Part shown: piece after piece, positions 11,491 through 22,073 of the stretch | Position numbering within the stretch: the first letter of the stretch is position 1 | Layout: each line of letters opens with the position of its first letter | NCBI GenBank assembly: GCA_020205615.1 | Contig: CM035167.1 | Span: 30,269,130 to 30,333,129 of the forward strand | Direction of reading: 5' to 3' | DNA: 64,000 nt | Source of the DNA: Panax quinquefolius | Taxonomy: Eukaryota; Streptophyta; Magnoliopsida; Apiales; Araliaceae | Program-made: the position numbers and the translations under genes | Notes under the pieces: model-generated | Databases searched by the model: none | What the model saw: the letters and a program-made list of their open reading frames with translations, nothing else | Told to the model about the DNA's origin: nothing

Positions 11491-11851
11491 TCATGAAGCG
11501 TGAAGAAGTTTTTTGTGAAATTTCTATCTTTTGGTGTCGGAGTTACTATTCACGATATCGCATAATTATTCACGATACCAAGACTATTCACGAATACGGC
11601 ATTATTCACCGAAAAATGAAATTTCTTCTTTTTGTCCAAAATATCTATTCTAGATACTAGCTTTGATTGTATCCATGTTTTGATCATTCTTGAATTTTAC
11701 ACCACTGTGATTATTTTTGAGGTATTTTTGGACATGGATAAAATAAAGTACGAATCCTTAATCCTTAATCCTTGTCATTTTGTTTCACTTGATTCGTTTC
11801 TTTAATAATATTTTTCATCATCTTCAGTTTTAAATGATGATATTATGGAAT

Positions 11852-12040
11852 ATCTTTGGCCTGTAGTGCAAAGATGAATGATTTCTTGATGAATATCTTT
11901 GGCCCGTAGTACAAAGATGAACAGGTGTTGAGATGAACATGATCGATCGATTAATATCTTCGCCCAGAAGTGTGAAAGATGAACAGTGTTTAGATGAACA
12001 TAACTAATCGATGAATATCTTTCGGCTGCAGTGCAAAGAT
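11852..12040 (+). repeat. array of four stem-loops with a constant loop (R/U5)
   Basis: ATCTTTG / CAAAGAT stems of 7 bp enclose the ten-base loop GCCTGTAGTG (11852-11875) and GCCCGTAGTA (11895-11918). Two weaker versions lie at 11956-11980 and 12017-12040. They sit downstream of the TATA box and upstream of the primer site, so they should be in the 5' leader RNA. The 3' LTR has the same four at about 17372, 17415, 17475 and 17537. Confidence 0.65.
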
Positions 12041-12628
12041 GAATATTTGATTCCAGATATATATTGATTGATGTTACAGGGATAAAATATCGACGATGAA
12101 CTTTTAAATTCATATATAGAAGATAGTAGTTTGCATTCTCAACTTAACTCTTCTAATGAATTGTTGTTTCCGCTGCAATTGTTGATTTAAAACTGGTTGT
12201 CTATTGTATTCTATTAGATTTTTCCCTGTTGGAGACTAACGATAATTTGTTGTATATTATCTTAGTCATAATATTCTTTACCGGGCTAGTTGAGCTCACC
12301 CTTTTCCTTTTTGTTCTATTTTTCTTCTCGTGGAGGCTAGAATGTGTAGTAGAGTACTAGTCGTGGTATGGAATGAAGGTTCTCTAGAGAGTTATTTAGT
12401 AGTCCTCACAATTTTGTAAAATAATGTATAAATAATTGTGATGAGGATTTATTTGGTATGTATATATTGTCTAGAAGACAATAATTATATCTAAACTCAC
12501 AAATATATATGTTGTCGTATTTTGCACACGACAAATGTATTAATAAAGTTGTAGTTATTTCGTACCATGTATTTAGCGACTCGTAATAGGTTGGATGGAA
12601 TGGACCTATTTTGGGGGGGCGCCATGAT

Positions 12629-12641
12629 TGGTATCGTGAGC
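12629..12641 (+). other. primer-binding site, tRNA-iMet type, degenerate
   Basis: TGGTATCGTGAGC lies just past the LTR end; the usual plant iMet site is TGGTATCAGAGC. It would prime minus-strand DNA synthesis. Confidence 0.65.
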
Positions 12642-12809
12642 TTAGGGATATGATCTTTGGCGGAGATCGTGGAATAGAACTAGGAGGGGAGAGACTAGTA
12701 AATCCTTCGCTAGTGTGTCCTACCTAAGCTTATTTTTTAGTTGGTCAGTATATAAGGATATTATGTGATATATTTATTTTCTTAATTAACCCTTGTTTTA
12801 TGACAGTAT

Positions 12810-13163
12810 TTGAGAATGTCGACTGAGAATATTAACAATGGAAATGAGATCGTGGAGACACCTTTAATCGCCAAGCAGGATAATGTGATGTCAAGCGAAG
12901 AAGGAATTAGAGATATCTATGTGGTGAGTGAAGAATTGATAGTTGCACCCGAGATAGTCGCAGAGGTAACAGCTGAGAGTGAGGAAGAAGAGGAAGAAGT
13001 GGAAGAAGAGGTACCTGAAGAGAGTTTATTAGAGGTATTTTATGATCAAAATGTAGAATTGCAAAATCATATTCAAGAGTTAGAAGAGCAGTCAAGAATT
13101 GCGAGCAGCAAATGTGTGGAGCAAAAGGATGCAACGATTCAAGCTTGGTTACCCGATATGTGA
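12810..13163 (+). pseudogene. gag-like 5' ORF with acidic tract and coiled coil
   Basis: This is a 117-codon ORF. Its start (STENINNGNEIVETP ... QDNV) matches the N-terminus of the gag of the related element at 32701 (ENNNGAQEIVESP ... QDNV). After that it diverges: residues about 60-75 are nearly all Glu, followed by a predicted coiled coil (LQNHIQELEEQS). The conserved gag core (ELGPPEFIGE, YWWES, MSWEKFQELF) is absent. The ORF stops at TGA 13161-13163, and the following 300 bp is Arg/Lys-rich in several frames. The product is unknown; it may be a gag relic or a replaced gag N-terminus. No ribosome-level evidence can be seen. Confidence 0.45.
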
Positions 13164-13439
13164 TGCTTGAATGAAGCACTCTTTTGCGAGTATAAGATGA
13201 TAAAGTCGAATCGAAATTTGAAAGAAGAAATAATCGAACGAGTGAGAATGAGTGATGCATGGGTAAAAAGCCAGACGACGCGTTGATATTATGGAAAGAG
13301 ATGTCCAATCTAAAAAGAGAAGATTTAATGATGACGGAAGACGTTTCAGAAGAAAGATCAAGACCATCAACAAATTCTAGGGAAGAGAACGATGGTCGCT
13401 AGATGCTACAGATGCGAGAGGAGGGACATATAAGGTCAA

Positions 13440-13640
13440 ACTATTCAAAGCCTTCCAAGGTATGTTTTAGTTGTGCTATAATTGTGGAAAAGATGGTCAC
13501 ATAGCTCGATTTTGTCATATAAATAAATCAAGTCCGGTTGGGACGTTGGCACCAGAGGCGGATACGTAAAAGTCAAAGTCAACGACATTAGAAGAGCGTT
13601 TTCGTGACTTCTCAAAAAGCGAGTAACCCGAACGGTTAGC
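13440..13640 (+). pseudogene. gag zinc-knuckle remnant
   Basis: CYNCGKDGHIARFC is encoded at 13474-13515, an intact CCHC knuckle matching the second knuckle of the other Tekay gag genes here. The first knuckle is lost. Stops flank it. Confidence 0.7.
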
Positions 13641-13679
13641 ACGGGTTAGTTAATTATAAATTCTTTGAAGTTTATACCT

Positions 13680-14120
13680 TACTAGAATCTACGGTTCTAC
13701 CCATTCTTTTATCTCATTTGCTTGCGCCAACGTTTGAACTTGACTACGGAGAAATTAGACTTTGAATTTATTTATGGAGACTCAGTTAGGAAAAACTTTC
13801 ATTACATCCGTTGCTTAGAAATCTTGCTTGATTCAGTTGGCACTATCACATTACCTGTTAACCTTATTTCTATAGAGATATTTGCTTTTGATGTGATTTT
13901 AAGGTTAACTACTCATCATGCCGAAATTAATTACTTTCGTAAGGTTGTTAGTTTTCATATTCCTAAGCAACCTATTATTCGAATTCAAGCAATCAAACCA
14001 TTGTAGTCAAACATTTTCATGTCAAGCCATGAAGTCATTCGTTTATTACGGATGTCAAGTTTTCTTAGTCCATTTTATGGATTTGAATAAAGACACGCCG
14101 ATTTGAATAATATTCTGTTG
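13680..14120 (+). pseudogene. aspartic protease remnant
   Basis: The frame at 13722-14006 carries GTITLPVNLISIEIFAFDVI, matching [20 protein letters not shown] of the element at 33792. The active-site DTG region is degraded: the DNA reads YLTRIYGSTHSF-like only in mixed frames. Confidence 0.6.
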
Positions 14121-14229
14121 TTATTGATTTTTCCTAACGTATTTCTCAAGAATTTCTTGGTTTACTCCCAAAGATCGATATTAAATTTTGTATCGACTTT
14201 TAAACCCAGTACAAAACTCATTTCTAAAA

Positions 14230-14720
14230 TCTCATATCGAATGGCTCCTATTGAACTTCAGGACTTAAAAATTCAACTATAGAATTTGGTACCGAGCCTT
14301 TATCCGGTGACTTCCTTTGTGGAATGCAATCAAGCGTTGCATTCTCCGTAGGGGACACCATATTCGTGCTATAGTAAACTGATAGGTGTCATTGAAAACG
14401 TGCTATCCAAGGTTGGGATATGAGTCACAGTTGAGAACAACCTAAGTCGGTAATCGAAAATACGTAGCTTTCTAGGCTTAGTTGGTTATTATCGGAGATT
14501 CGTTGATGGATATTCTCGAATCGCTATTCCATTAACGCAGCTGACTCGTAGAGATACAAAATTCAAATGGAGCAAAGAATGTGGGAAGAGCTTCGAAGAA
14601 CTCAAGAGGAGACTCATTTGAGCACATGTTCTGACCACGCCATCCTGGAAAAGCGAACGTGGTAGCTGACGTGTTGAGTAGAAGATCGTATACAAGTACG
14701 AGTACGATATTGTCAAAGAC
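14230..14720 (+). pseudogene. RT / RNase H remnants
   Basis: [14 protein letters not shown] (about 14236-14280) is the entry to RT. SFLGLVGYYRRFVDGYSRIA (about 14465-14525), PLTQLTRRDTKFKWSKECGK and an ADVLSRRSYTSTST-like run (about 14655-14705) mark the RT-RNase H connection and the RNase H end. The whole RT catalytic core between these pieces is missing, an internal deletion of about 700 bp compared with the copy at 33792-35165. Confidence 0.65.
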
Positions 14721-15304
14721 TCATTTCGTATAATTTACAAATAATAGAGATGGAGATGAAAACTCTAGTTACCCACGTGATGATATACGAGTATAATCGA
14801 CTTTAATCGATAAAGTTAAAGTCGTTTCAAGCTACACAACCGAGTGATGAATTTGAAGAAAGAGGTGCAAGAAGTTATTATTTCAAAAGCGAGAATCGGT
14901 GAGGTGAGGAAAGCTCAAACCTTCGATTTATTAATCCATTTGAAATTCTCGATCGAATAGGAACCGCGGGCCTATAGACTCGCTTTTACCGCCAAGTATG
15001 ACGCGTGTTCATAACTTTTTTCACGATCGATGTTACGTAAATATGTGGACGAATTCGAACCACGCTAATGAAGTTAGAACCGGACGAGAGATAGCCAAGA
15101 CTTAACGACGAGGAGGTAAATATCAAGATCTTGGATAGGAAAAAACATGTCCTATGTACTCGAGGTTATACCACAAGTTAAAGTTTTGTGGAGAAACCAT
15201 GCTATTGAGGAAATGACACAGGAGTTGGAAATGGAAATGAAAGCGAGGTATTCTCATCTTTTGAAAAACACCAGTACACGACGTCAATTTCGAGGATGAA
15301 ATTT
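14721..15304 (+). pseudogene. integrase C-terminus / chromodomain remnant
   Basis: FEILDRIGTAGL and NIKILDRKKHVLC ... VEKPCY-type fragments in mixed frames match FEILDRV ... and VKILDKKEYILCSKVIPQVK of the element at 36900-37200. The integrase catalytic core is absent. Confidence 0.5.
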
Positions 15305-15307
15305 CAT

Positions 15308-15319
15308 AAGGAGGGAGGT
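15308..15319 (+). other. polypurine tract
   Basis: AAGGAGGGAGGT lies directly before the TG of the 3' LTR, the expected plus-strand primer. Confidence 0.8.
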
Positions 15320-18141
15320 TGTAAGACCCCAAAATATTAATAAATGAAATTTATTTTCTCTATTTATTATTTTGAAATAGTAAGGGTTGATTTGATTAAT
15401 GTGGATAGTTATGGGTAAAATACGCAAATATTTGAATAAGCAAGTGGTTATAAAATATTCATTATTGCCGGAGAATATTCGTTTGGTCGTGGAATATTAG
15501 ATCGTTTGGGAATATTCGCATTTACCAGTAGTCTTTCGTGGGCCCCATAACGGAAAGCGATTGGATGAAGAAAACGACAAATATAAGTTGTTTATAAATA
15601 ACGGCAGTAGTTGTTACTGCAAGATTATCTTGTTGGAATACCCGGTGGTTAAAAACACACTAATACGCGTTGTTGAACAAGAGTAGATGCGGTATTGCAC
15701 CAATTATTGATTCTTACGTAAGAAGACACTACTCAATAATTGTTACGAGATTAATTATCGCTCAAAGATTTTTTATTGATTTAATAATCACTGCGTTGAT
15801 ATTTTATATTGTTGTTTCAATAATTGTCATTTACAAGTATTTTCATTATCGAAACAATAATTCATATTATCTGAATAATATTATTAGATAACATTATTGG
15901 CAATGTCTAGAAAGTTACGTCTAAGGAGAGGTTTGGTCACCTAATCAAGGCGCCAAGAAGGAGAAATCTTTATCGAAAGCCCCTCTTTCACAGGAACTAC
16001 CGTTGCCAAAGATCGTGATTCTGTAATATTATTTGTGAATAATTAATTATTGATTTATATGATGAGGAAAATATTGATTTTATGTGGATATAGATGGAGA
16101 AAATTTTTAATGTGACAATTGTTGAAAATTAATATTTTATCTTTTTCGATAAAATAATTCATTTAAATATATTATTTTAATAATATATTAACGGTGATAT
16201 TTTTATAATGAATGTGGGATATATGAGTATATGAGGAGGAAGAGTATTTTGTGGCATTAAATGATTAACACATGTTTTGTGTGTTGGTGGACACAATTAT
16301 CGAGTAGAAATTTGATTATAAATTTCGTAAAATCGTCTGCTTATGGATTTGGTTAATTTACATTTTGGAATTTGGGAAACCTTTCTTCGCAAAGTTGTAG
16401 AGAATTGAATTTCCTATAAAAATTCATGAGATTCAAATTTTCCGATAAAAGGGCTATTAATTATGAATTATTGAAGTTTAGAGTTCAAATAATTGATTTT
16501 TGGGAGTTTTAATTAATTATTTTGAGAAAACGTTTTTGGTGAGTTTGTGAACCTCATTTAACATGTGTGGTGGTGTTTTTGACCAAAAGGTGGGCTAAGG
16601 AAAATTTGTATAATTATATTAATATTATATTAAATTTTCTGCTTTGGTGTTCTAAGCATTTTCCTATAAATAGGGTGCTTAGGTTAGAATTGAAAATCAC
16701 ACCAGAAACTGAAGTTTTCTCTCTCTATATTATCGAGCGTATTCATGTGAGTATTTTGAGTATACTTTGAGTATTGCTATAAGGTGCAAGTTCAAGTCAT
16801 AGCCTATATCCGGTGTTTCAGCTAGAAGTACTGATCTTTCGAGGTAAGGGATGTTATTTTATTCAAAAATGATATTATTTCTTCAATATCATTATCTTAG
16901 AAATATTGGTTGGAAATTTTATCAAATTTGGGACTTTTTCATGTCTGGGTTACTATTCATGAGTTACTATTCACGAAGTTACTATTCACGAAGTTACTAT
17001 TCACGAGTACTATTCATGAAGCGTGAAGATGTTTTTTGTGAAATTTCTATCTTTTGGTGTTTGAGTTACTATTCACGATATCAAGACTATTCACGATACT
17101 CAAGACTATTCACGAATACTAAGACTATTCAAGAAAAATGAAATTTCTTCTTTTGTCCAAAATATCTATTCGGATACTAGCTTTGATTGTATCCATGTTT
17201 TGATCATTCTTGAATTTTACACCACCGTGATTATTTTTGAGGTATTTTTGGACATGGATAAAACAAAGTACGAATCCTTAATCCTTAATCCTTGTCATTT
17301 TGTTTCACCGGATTCGTTTCTTTAAAAATATTTTTCATCATCTTCGCTTTTAAATGATGATATTATGGAATATCTTTGGGCCCCAGTGCAAAGATGAATG
17401 ATTTCTTGATGAATATCTTTGGCCCGTAGTGCAAAGATGAACAGTGTTGAGATGAACATGATCGATCGATTAATATCTTTGGCCCGTAGTGTAAATGATG
17501 AAGCAGTGTTTAGATGAACATGATTAATCGATGAATATCTTTGGCTGCAGAAAAGTGCAAAGATGAATATTTGATTCCGTATATATATTGATTGATGTTA
17601 CAGGATAAAATATCGATGATGAACTTTTAAATTCATATATAGAAGATAGTAATTTGCATTCTCTACTTAACTCTTCTAATGAATTGTTGTTTCACCGCAG
17701 CTTGTTGATTTAAAACCGGTTGTCTATTGTATTCTATTAGATTTTTCCCCTGTTGGAGACTAACGATAATTTGTTGTATATTATCTTAGTCATAATATTC
17801 TTAATCGGGCTAATTGAGCTCACCCTTTTCCTTTTTGTTCTATTTTTCTTCTCGGGAGGCGAGAATGTAGCAGTAGTACTAGTGGGTATGGAATGAAGGT
17901 TCTAGAGAGAGTTATTTAGTAGTCCTCACAATTTTGTAAAATAATGTATAAATAATTGTGATGAGGATTTATTTGGGTATGTATATTGTCTAGAAGACAA
18001 TAATTATATCTAAACTCATAGTATATATGTTGTCGTATTTTGCACTACAAATGTATTAATAAAGTTGTAGTTATTTCTGTACCATATATTTGGCGACTCA
18101 GAATGGGTTGGATGGAATGGACCTATTTTGGGGGCGTCACA
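15320..18141 (+). repeat. 3' LTR of Tekay deletion derivative
   Basis: It is collinear with 9781-12624, with TATA at 16665-16673, a TACTATTCAC array at 16945-17020 and stem-loops at 17372-17564, and it ends GGGGGCGTCACA at 18141. Differences from the 5' LTR are clustered around CG and CHG sites. Confidence 0.9.
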
Positions 18142-18146
18142 ACATG
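18142..18146. other. target-site duplication ACATG, right copy
   Basis: It directly follows the 3' LTR end and matches 9776-9780. Confidence 0.9.
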
Positions 18147-19791
18147 GACCCTCTGATAAAGCAAAATGGTCAACTCCCAACAATGGAATATCAGTGACGG
18201 GTGTCTGTGATATGGGCCAATGACGCCTGACAGGAGGCAGGATCGGTATACGGATCTCCCTTGTGGTGCTCCTAATTGCACGCTCGCCTAGATAGAGCTA
18301 GCAGCCTCCATCTGTGAAGAAAGGAACTCTCTTGGTGAAAATCAAATACTCGACTCCATCAGGATGTCCATCCTCAAATCTGATGGTCAAATGTTTCTCT
18401 GAGTAGGGAATCCATGTAATGGTACCCGCCGTCAACAACTCCAGCTGCATACGGCAGTGAGCGAAGCCCTTAGCTTTAGGGACCTTCGGTAAGATAGAAT
18501 GGTGCCATCGTCGTCCTCGTGGATAGGTGTCTAAACCTAACACACTCACAGGACGCAAACATGGAAGCCTCTCATAGGCCCAAAATTTCCAACACAATGG
18601 CAAAACATCTGCTACAGTAAACACTCTTAACCTATGAATGGGAAAAGACAAGAGAAATACTCACCAGCAGAAATGGGTAAAATCCTAACCAAGCCTCTAT
18701 TAAAACTCGTGGAGCGCAGACGCATGCCCCGGAGGAAATAGGCAAAGGTGTAAGAGCCCCAATCGTACTCTCCAATACGGTCCACATCGCGTGTGGCGCT
18801 GACCAAAGCGAAAGATACCGTGGAAGAATTATTTGCTATGAAGAAGCCTTGAATGATAATCTGGAACAATCGTCGCAGAACACGATCCCTGATCCTGACA
18901 TCATCAGGCATGGGCTCACTCAATAGCCCGCTCATAACATTTACGCTCAAAGGACCTAAACGGCAGGCAGTCCTGCCTTTGAGCGCCTCCGCCGGCACTC
19001 CTAGTAAGGATCGGACAGCAGTAGGGGTGATATTCGCCATGTAAGGCACTGGCTCCCCTCCAAACTCCATACCTGTGATAAATCGCCAATCCATAGGCGT
19101 CATCATCACTCACAATCCAGCAGGTGGAGTGACTGAGTCTGATGAAACCATCGCTCAGACAAAGCTTTGAGGTAACCCCAGGGACAACGATAGGGATGGA
19201 TGGAGAAGAATGCCCCGAATCCCCACTCATGCACTACTGCTCTATAATTAGGATGAAGCGCCTGGTATATGGAGTGAATGCTGAACCAGTTCCCTCGCGG
19301 CTGTGTAAAACCTGGAACATGCATGAAATGCAGATCAAACATCAGAACCCTTTAAATCCTCATCAATAAGAAAGAAGGAAGAACAAAGTCTAACGCCATA
19401 CCTCATTAACATGCAAGTACATCGATGGATGTCTGCCCAAATCACCCAGCAACTCTAGGTTTTCCACCTGAATGCTCAGAAGCTCCCTGCGAGGGTCATG
19501 TGCAGCAGGAGCTGGATCCTCAATCAGAATATCCGCCTCTTCGTCCTCGACGTCTAGAACATCTACCTGGACAGGAAGTATCACGGCCTGCACCAACCGG
19601 CGAGGCTGTCTGACAGAACGGGGACGAGGCACTTCAGAAGCCCTCCGTCGTACACCAGAAGCGTTCCTATAGGACTTGCTCAGCTGATCCGGATCCATCA
19701 ATATCTGGACAACAAGTCTCCAAGTCACCTCAAAAAGGGTGTGGTATTTCCTTCCCTGGAGCCTTTTAAATGCATTTATGACTATATGCAT
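18142..19791 (-). pseudogene. antisense extra ORF B of the Tat element (plant-mobile-domain-like), main part
   Basis: On the minus strand four frames join end to end: 19791-19390, 19342-19106, 19109-18627 and 18651-18142 (the last with a TAG at 18298-18300). Recognisable stretches are RPRSVRQPRRLVQAVILP, HEWGFGAFFSIHPYRCPWGY, GMEFGGEPVPYMANITPTAV, WGSYTFAYFLRGMRLRS, LPLCWKFWAYERLPCLRP and PRGRRWHHSILP. The layout resembles plant-mobile-domain proteins (LPLLxxWAYExLP), but this is by eye. GT...AG-like pairs sit at the frame breaks; the one at about 19080-19120 restores the frame exactly. The ORF continues across the Tekay insertion into 9780-9419. It lies upstream of ORF A on the same strand. 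Confidence 0.5.
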
Positions 19792-20486
19792 GCATGCATT
19801 TACTTTAATATATAATGGAGTTAGAATGCATGACTACCCAATGCCTACATTTGGAAAAATTTCGCCATAGTCCCCTTTGAAAATAGGACTATCTACATGC
19901 ACACAGGCATGTCTAGGTGACTATTCAGTAGCACACCTGTCCCAAAGTCATATACATAATATATGCATTAAAAATCAAAATCATCATGCATAAGGCCAAC
20001 CTCAATGTTAGGAGTACTTTGCCTTTCTACCTTTTGCTCATTGGACCTCAAATAAGACAAAAACTAGCAGAAAAAGTGCCAATTTGACTGTCTCAGAACT
20101 CAAATTTTTTCACATCATTTTGTTCAGCATGGTTTAATACTAACATTTACTATGTTGAATATTTTTTCTCAAGTCAGTTGTGCATACATAATCGCTACTA
20201 TGTGTTTAGATGCATTTCGTGCGATAACTCACAATCCAACGGACAGAAATTGGAAAAAAATACATGCATACGTTACGAGAATAGTGTAGAACACTCGTAC
20301 GGTGACAGAATCCCGAGTGATTATTATAAAGGGTAAGCGGATGAAAGTTGAAGCTTGAAGACCAAGGGCATCGCCCCATCTTCAATGACTTCAAGACAAA
20401 CTCTAATCCCATGCCATCGTACAACTCTCGACAATGGCGGTCTGAAATAGGTCATGTATACCTCAAACGGATGCCCGGATTGTAAG
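19792..20486. other. non-coding stretch upstream of the antisense ORFs
   Basis: No coding sequence is seen. ATGCATGCATGCATT (about 19786-19800) and several TATATGCAT runs are present. By position it could hold the promoter of the antisense ORFs or the start of the Tat 3' LTR, but no clear boundary is visible. Confidence 0.4.
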
Positions 20487-22058
20487 GTATGAATAAGTTA
20501 ATATGAAATGATTAACGCTATGTTCTCATAGTATTGACATTGAATGATCGTTCTGAGTATACAAAAGACTGTATGACTTAGACGATGATGAATAAATCCT
20601 GAGGTATGGCACTTAGTTGCCAGAAAGCCATAAGGAATAAGAAATTGACTTAACGAACATTATAATTTAATAATTCATATAAGTTAAGAGAAAGTTAGGT
20701 TGTGGTACAATCGTAACCTTTGATGGTTGACATATGGGAGTTGGGCTAAACAATTTCTTTAGAGAGCGAAGGTATATACAAAACTGGCAACCAATCTAAC
20801 TCACTGTGATGGCAGTGTAGATGTGACGGGAACTTGTTTGTTGGTTGTTTGTGGGAAACCACTCAGAGTACTATATGAACTACTAGCAGAGAAGCGATGT
20901 ATGCTGAGTCCTAGAGAAGTAATACGAAGAAGATAAAATGTGAATCATCAAAGATGATGAACGTGTTGAGTAAGACATCTTCGTATGTCATGAAACCATA
21001 AACCGGTAATGAAAGTTAGTCGCGTAAAATTATATTGCAAGAACGTGAACCTTAAGAAGTAAAGTTAAGTAAACCAATGTGTAAGTCAAGTATATGACTA
21101 ATTGGTGTACGTGTTATTTTCTTATGTGCTACATATGAATGGGAATGAGCGATTCAAACAGAAGTCGTTGTCGCATCGTACAGAAGGCAAGTTTCCTAAC
21201 TTCATTCATATTTTTAAATGAATGCTAGTTTCTAAAACTTCTCGGATGTTAAACTTGAGAAGTTCTGTCTATGTGCGAATGTGTGATATTTGTACAAGGT
21301 GGTAGAATGTATGAGGCCTTGTGCCACAATTTGAACACTTCGGTGTTTCTATGAGATGAATTGTTCTATGTTTGAACTGTTCAATAAAAGAATGTTCTGT
21401 TTATACATGAGTCAAGTTATTGTTAAGTCATCTTTATTGATTCTAGCATTTTACGTAATGTGCATGAAAGAGAGTAGAGAATGAATGTATTTCAAAGTGA
21501 ATATGACTAATGTTTTAAGATGATAAGAATCAAGACTATAACAATTATTCAAGTTGCTTCGTAACCTTGTTTGGTTATTGAAGTCTGAAAATAATGTTTA
21601 AATTCTTGAAGTTGTTTGTTCAACTGTTATGACTTGCTGGGCAATTGAATGCTCACACTTGCTTTAAATGAAAAACATTTTCAGCGAACGATGTTAGAAG
21701 AACTTAAGGATCCCGTATAGATCAAGGTGACGGTATCCAGATGAAGTGCCATTCAGAATGTGAATGAGCGAGAAGATCAAGTGAAGACTTATAATATAGA
21801 AATATGAAAATTAAACTATAGATTAGTTTAATTAACTAAATGTATCCTTGGTGGTGGATAAAAGTCACTCTTGTAAGATGAAAAGAATAATGTAATTATC
21901 ATTATTTGTAATGAGGAAGGTTATAAGGTTTCGAAAACCTGGGAATTCAGATTGTATGTTATTATATTTTAGTATATAATGATGTATGTTGGATGAATGA
22001 TGTACTCGTGACGTACGGAATCCGGGTGTGAAGATAGACCAGATTTCGGGGCGTTACA
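20487..22058 (+). repeat. 5' LTR (only its 3' part remains)
   Basis: It is near identical to 26710-28258 from AGGTATGAATAAGTTAATAT onward. It ends GGGGCGTTACA, three bases before the primer site. It is truncated at 20487 against unrelated sequence. Confidence 0.8.
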
Positions 22059-22061
22059 TGT

Positions 22062-22073
22062 TGGTATCAGAGA
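22062..22073 (+). other. primer-binding site, tRNA-iMet
   Basis: TGGTATCAGAGA matches the plant iMet site TGGTATCAGAGC in 11 of 12 positions and lies 3 bp after the LTR end. Confidence 0.85.

Larger units (their letters stand above)
9781..12624 (+). repeat. 5' LTR of Tekay deletion derivative
   Basis: It begins TGTAAGACCCCAAAATATTA, identical to the start of the copy at 15320, and ends near GGGGCGCCA. In order it holds U3, a TATA box (11134), a TACTATTCAC array (11408-11490), four stem-loops (11852-12040) and the U5 end. Confidence 0.9.
9781..18141 (+). mobile_element. Tekay-type chromovirus deletion derivative, complete with both LTRs
   Basis: The element has direct LTRs of about 2.84 and 2.82 kb, TG...CA ends, a primer site at 12629, a polypurine tract at 15308 and the 5-bp duplication ACATG. 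The internal part is only about 2.7 kb. It keeps a gag-like 5' ORF, one zinc knuckle, and scraps of protease, RT/RNase H and integrase C-terminus, but has lost the RT catalytic core and the integrase core. It could have moved only with proteins from a full relative such as the one at 31039-39797. Confidence 0.9.

Noticed and set aside
20286..20486. TGTAGAACACTCG as the start of the Tat 3' LTR
   Set aside because: It resembles the LTR start TGTAGACACTCG at 46134, but similarity stops after about 12 bases and no polypurine tract precedes it.
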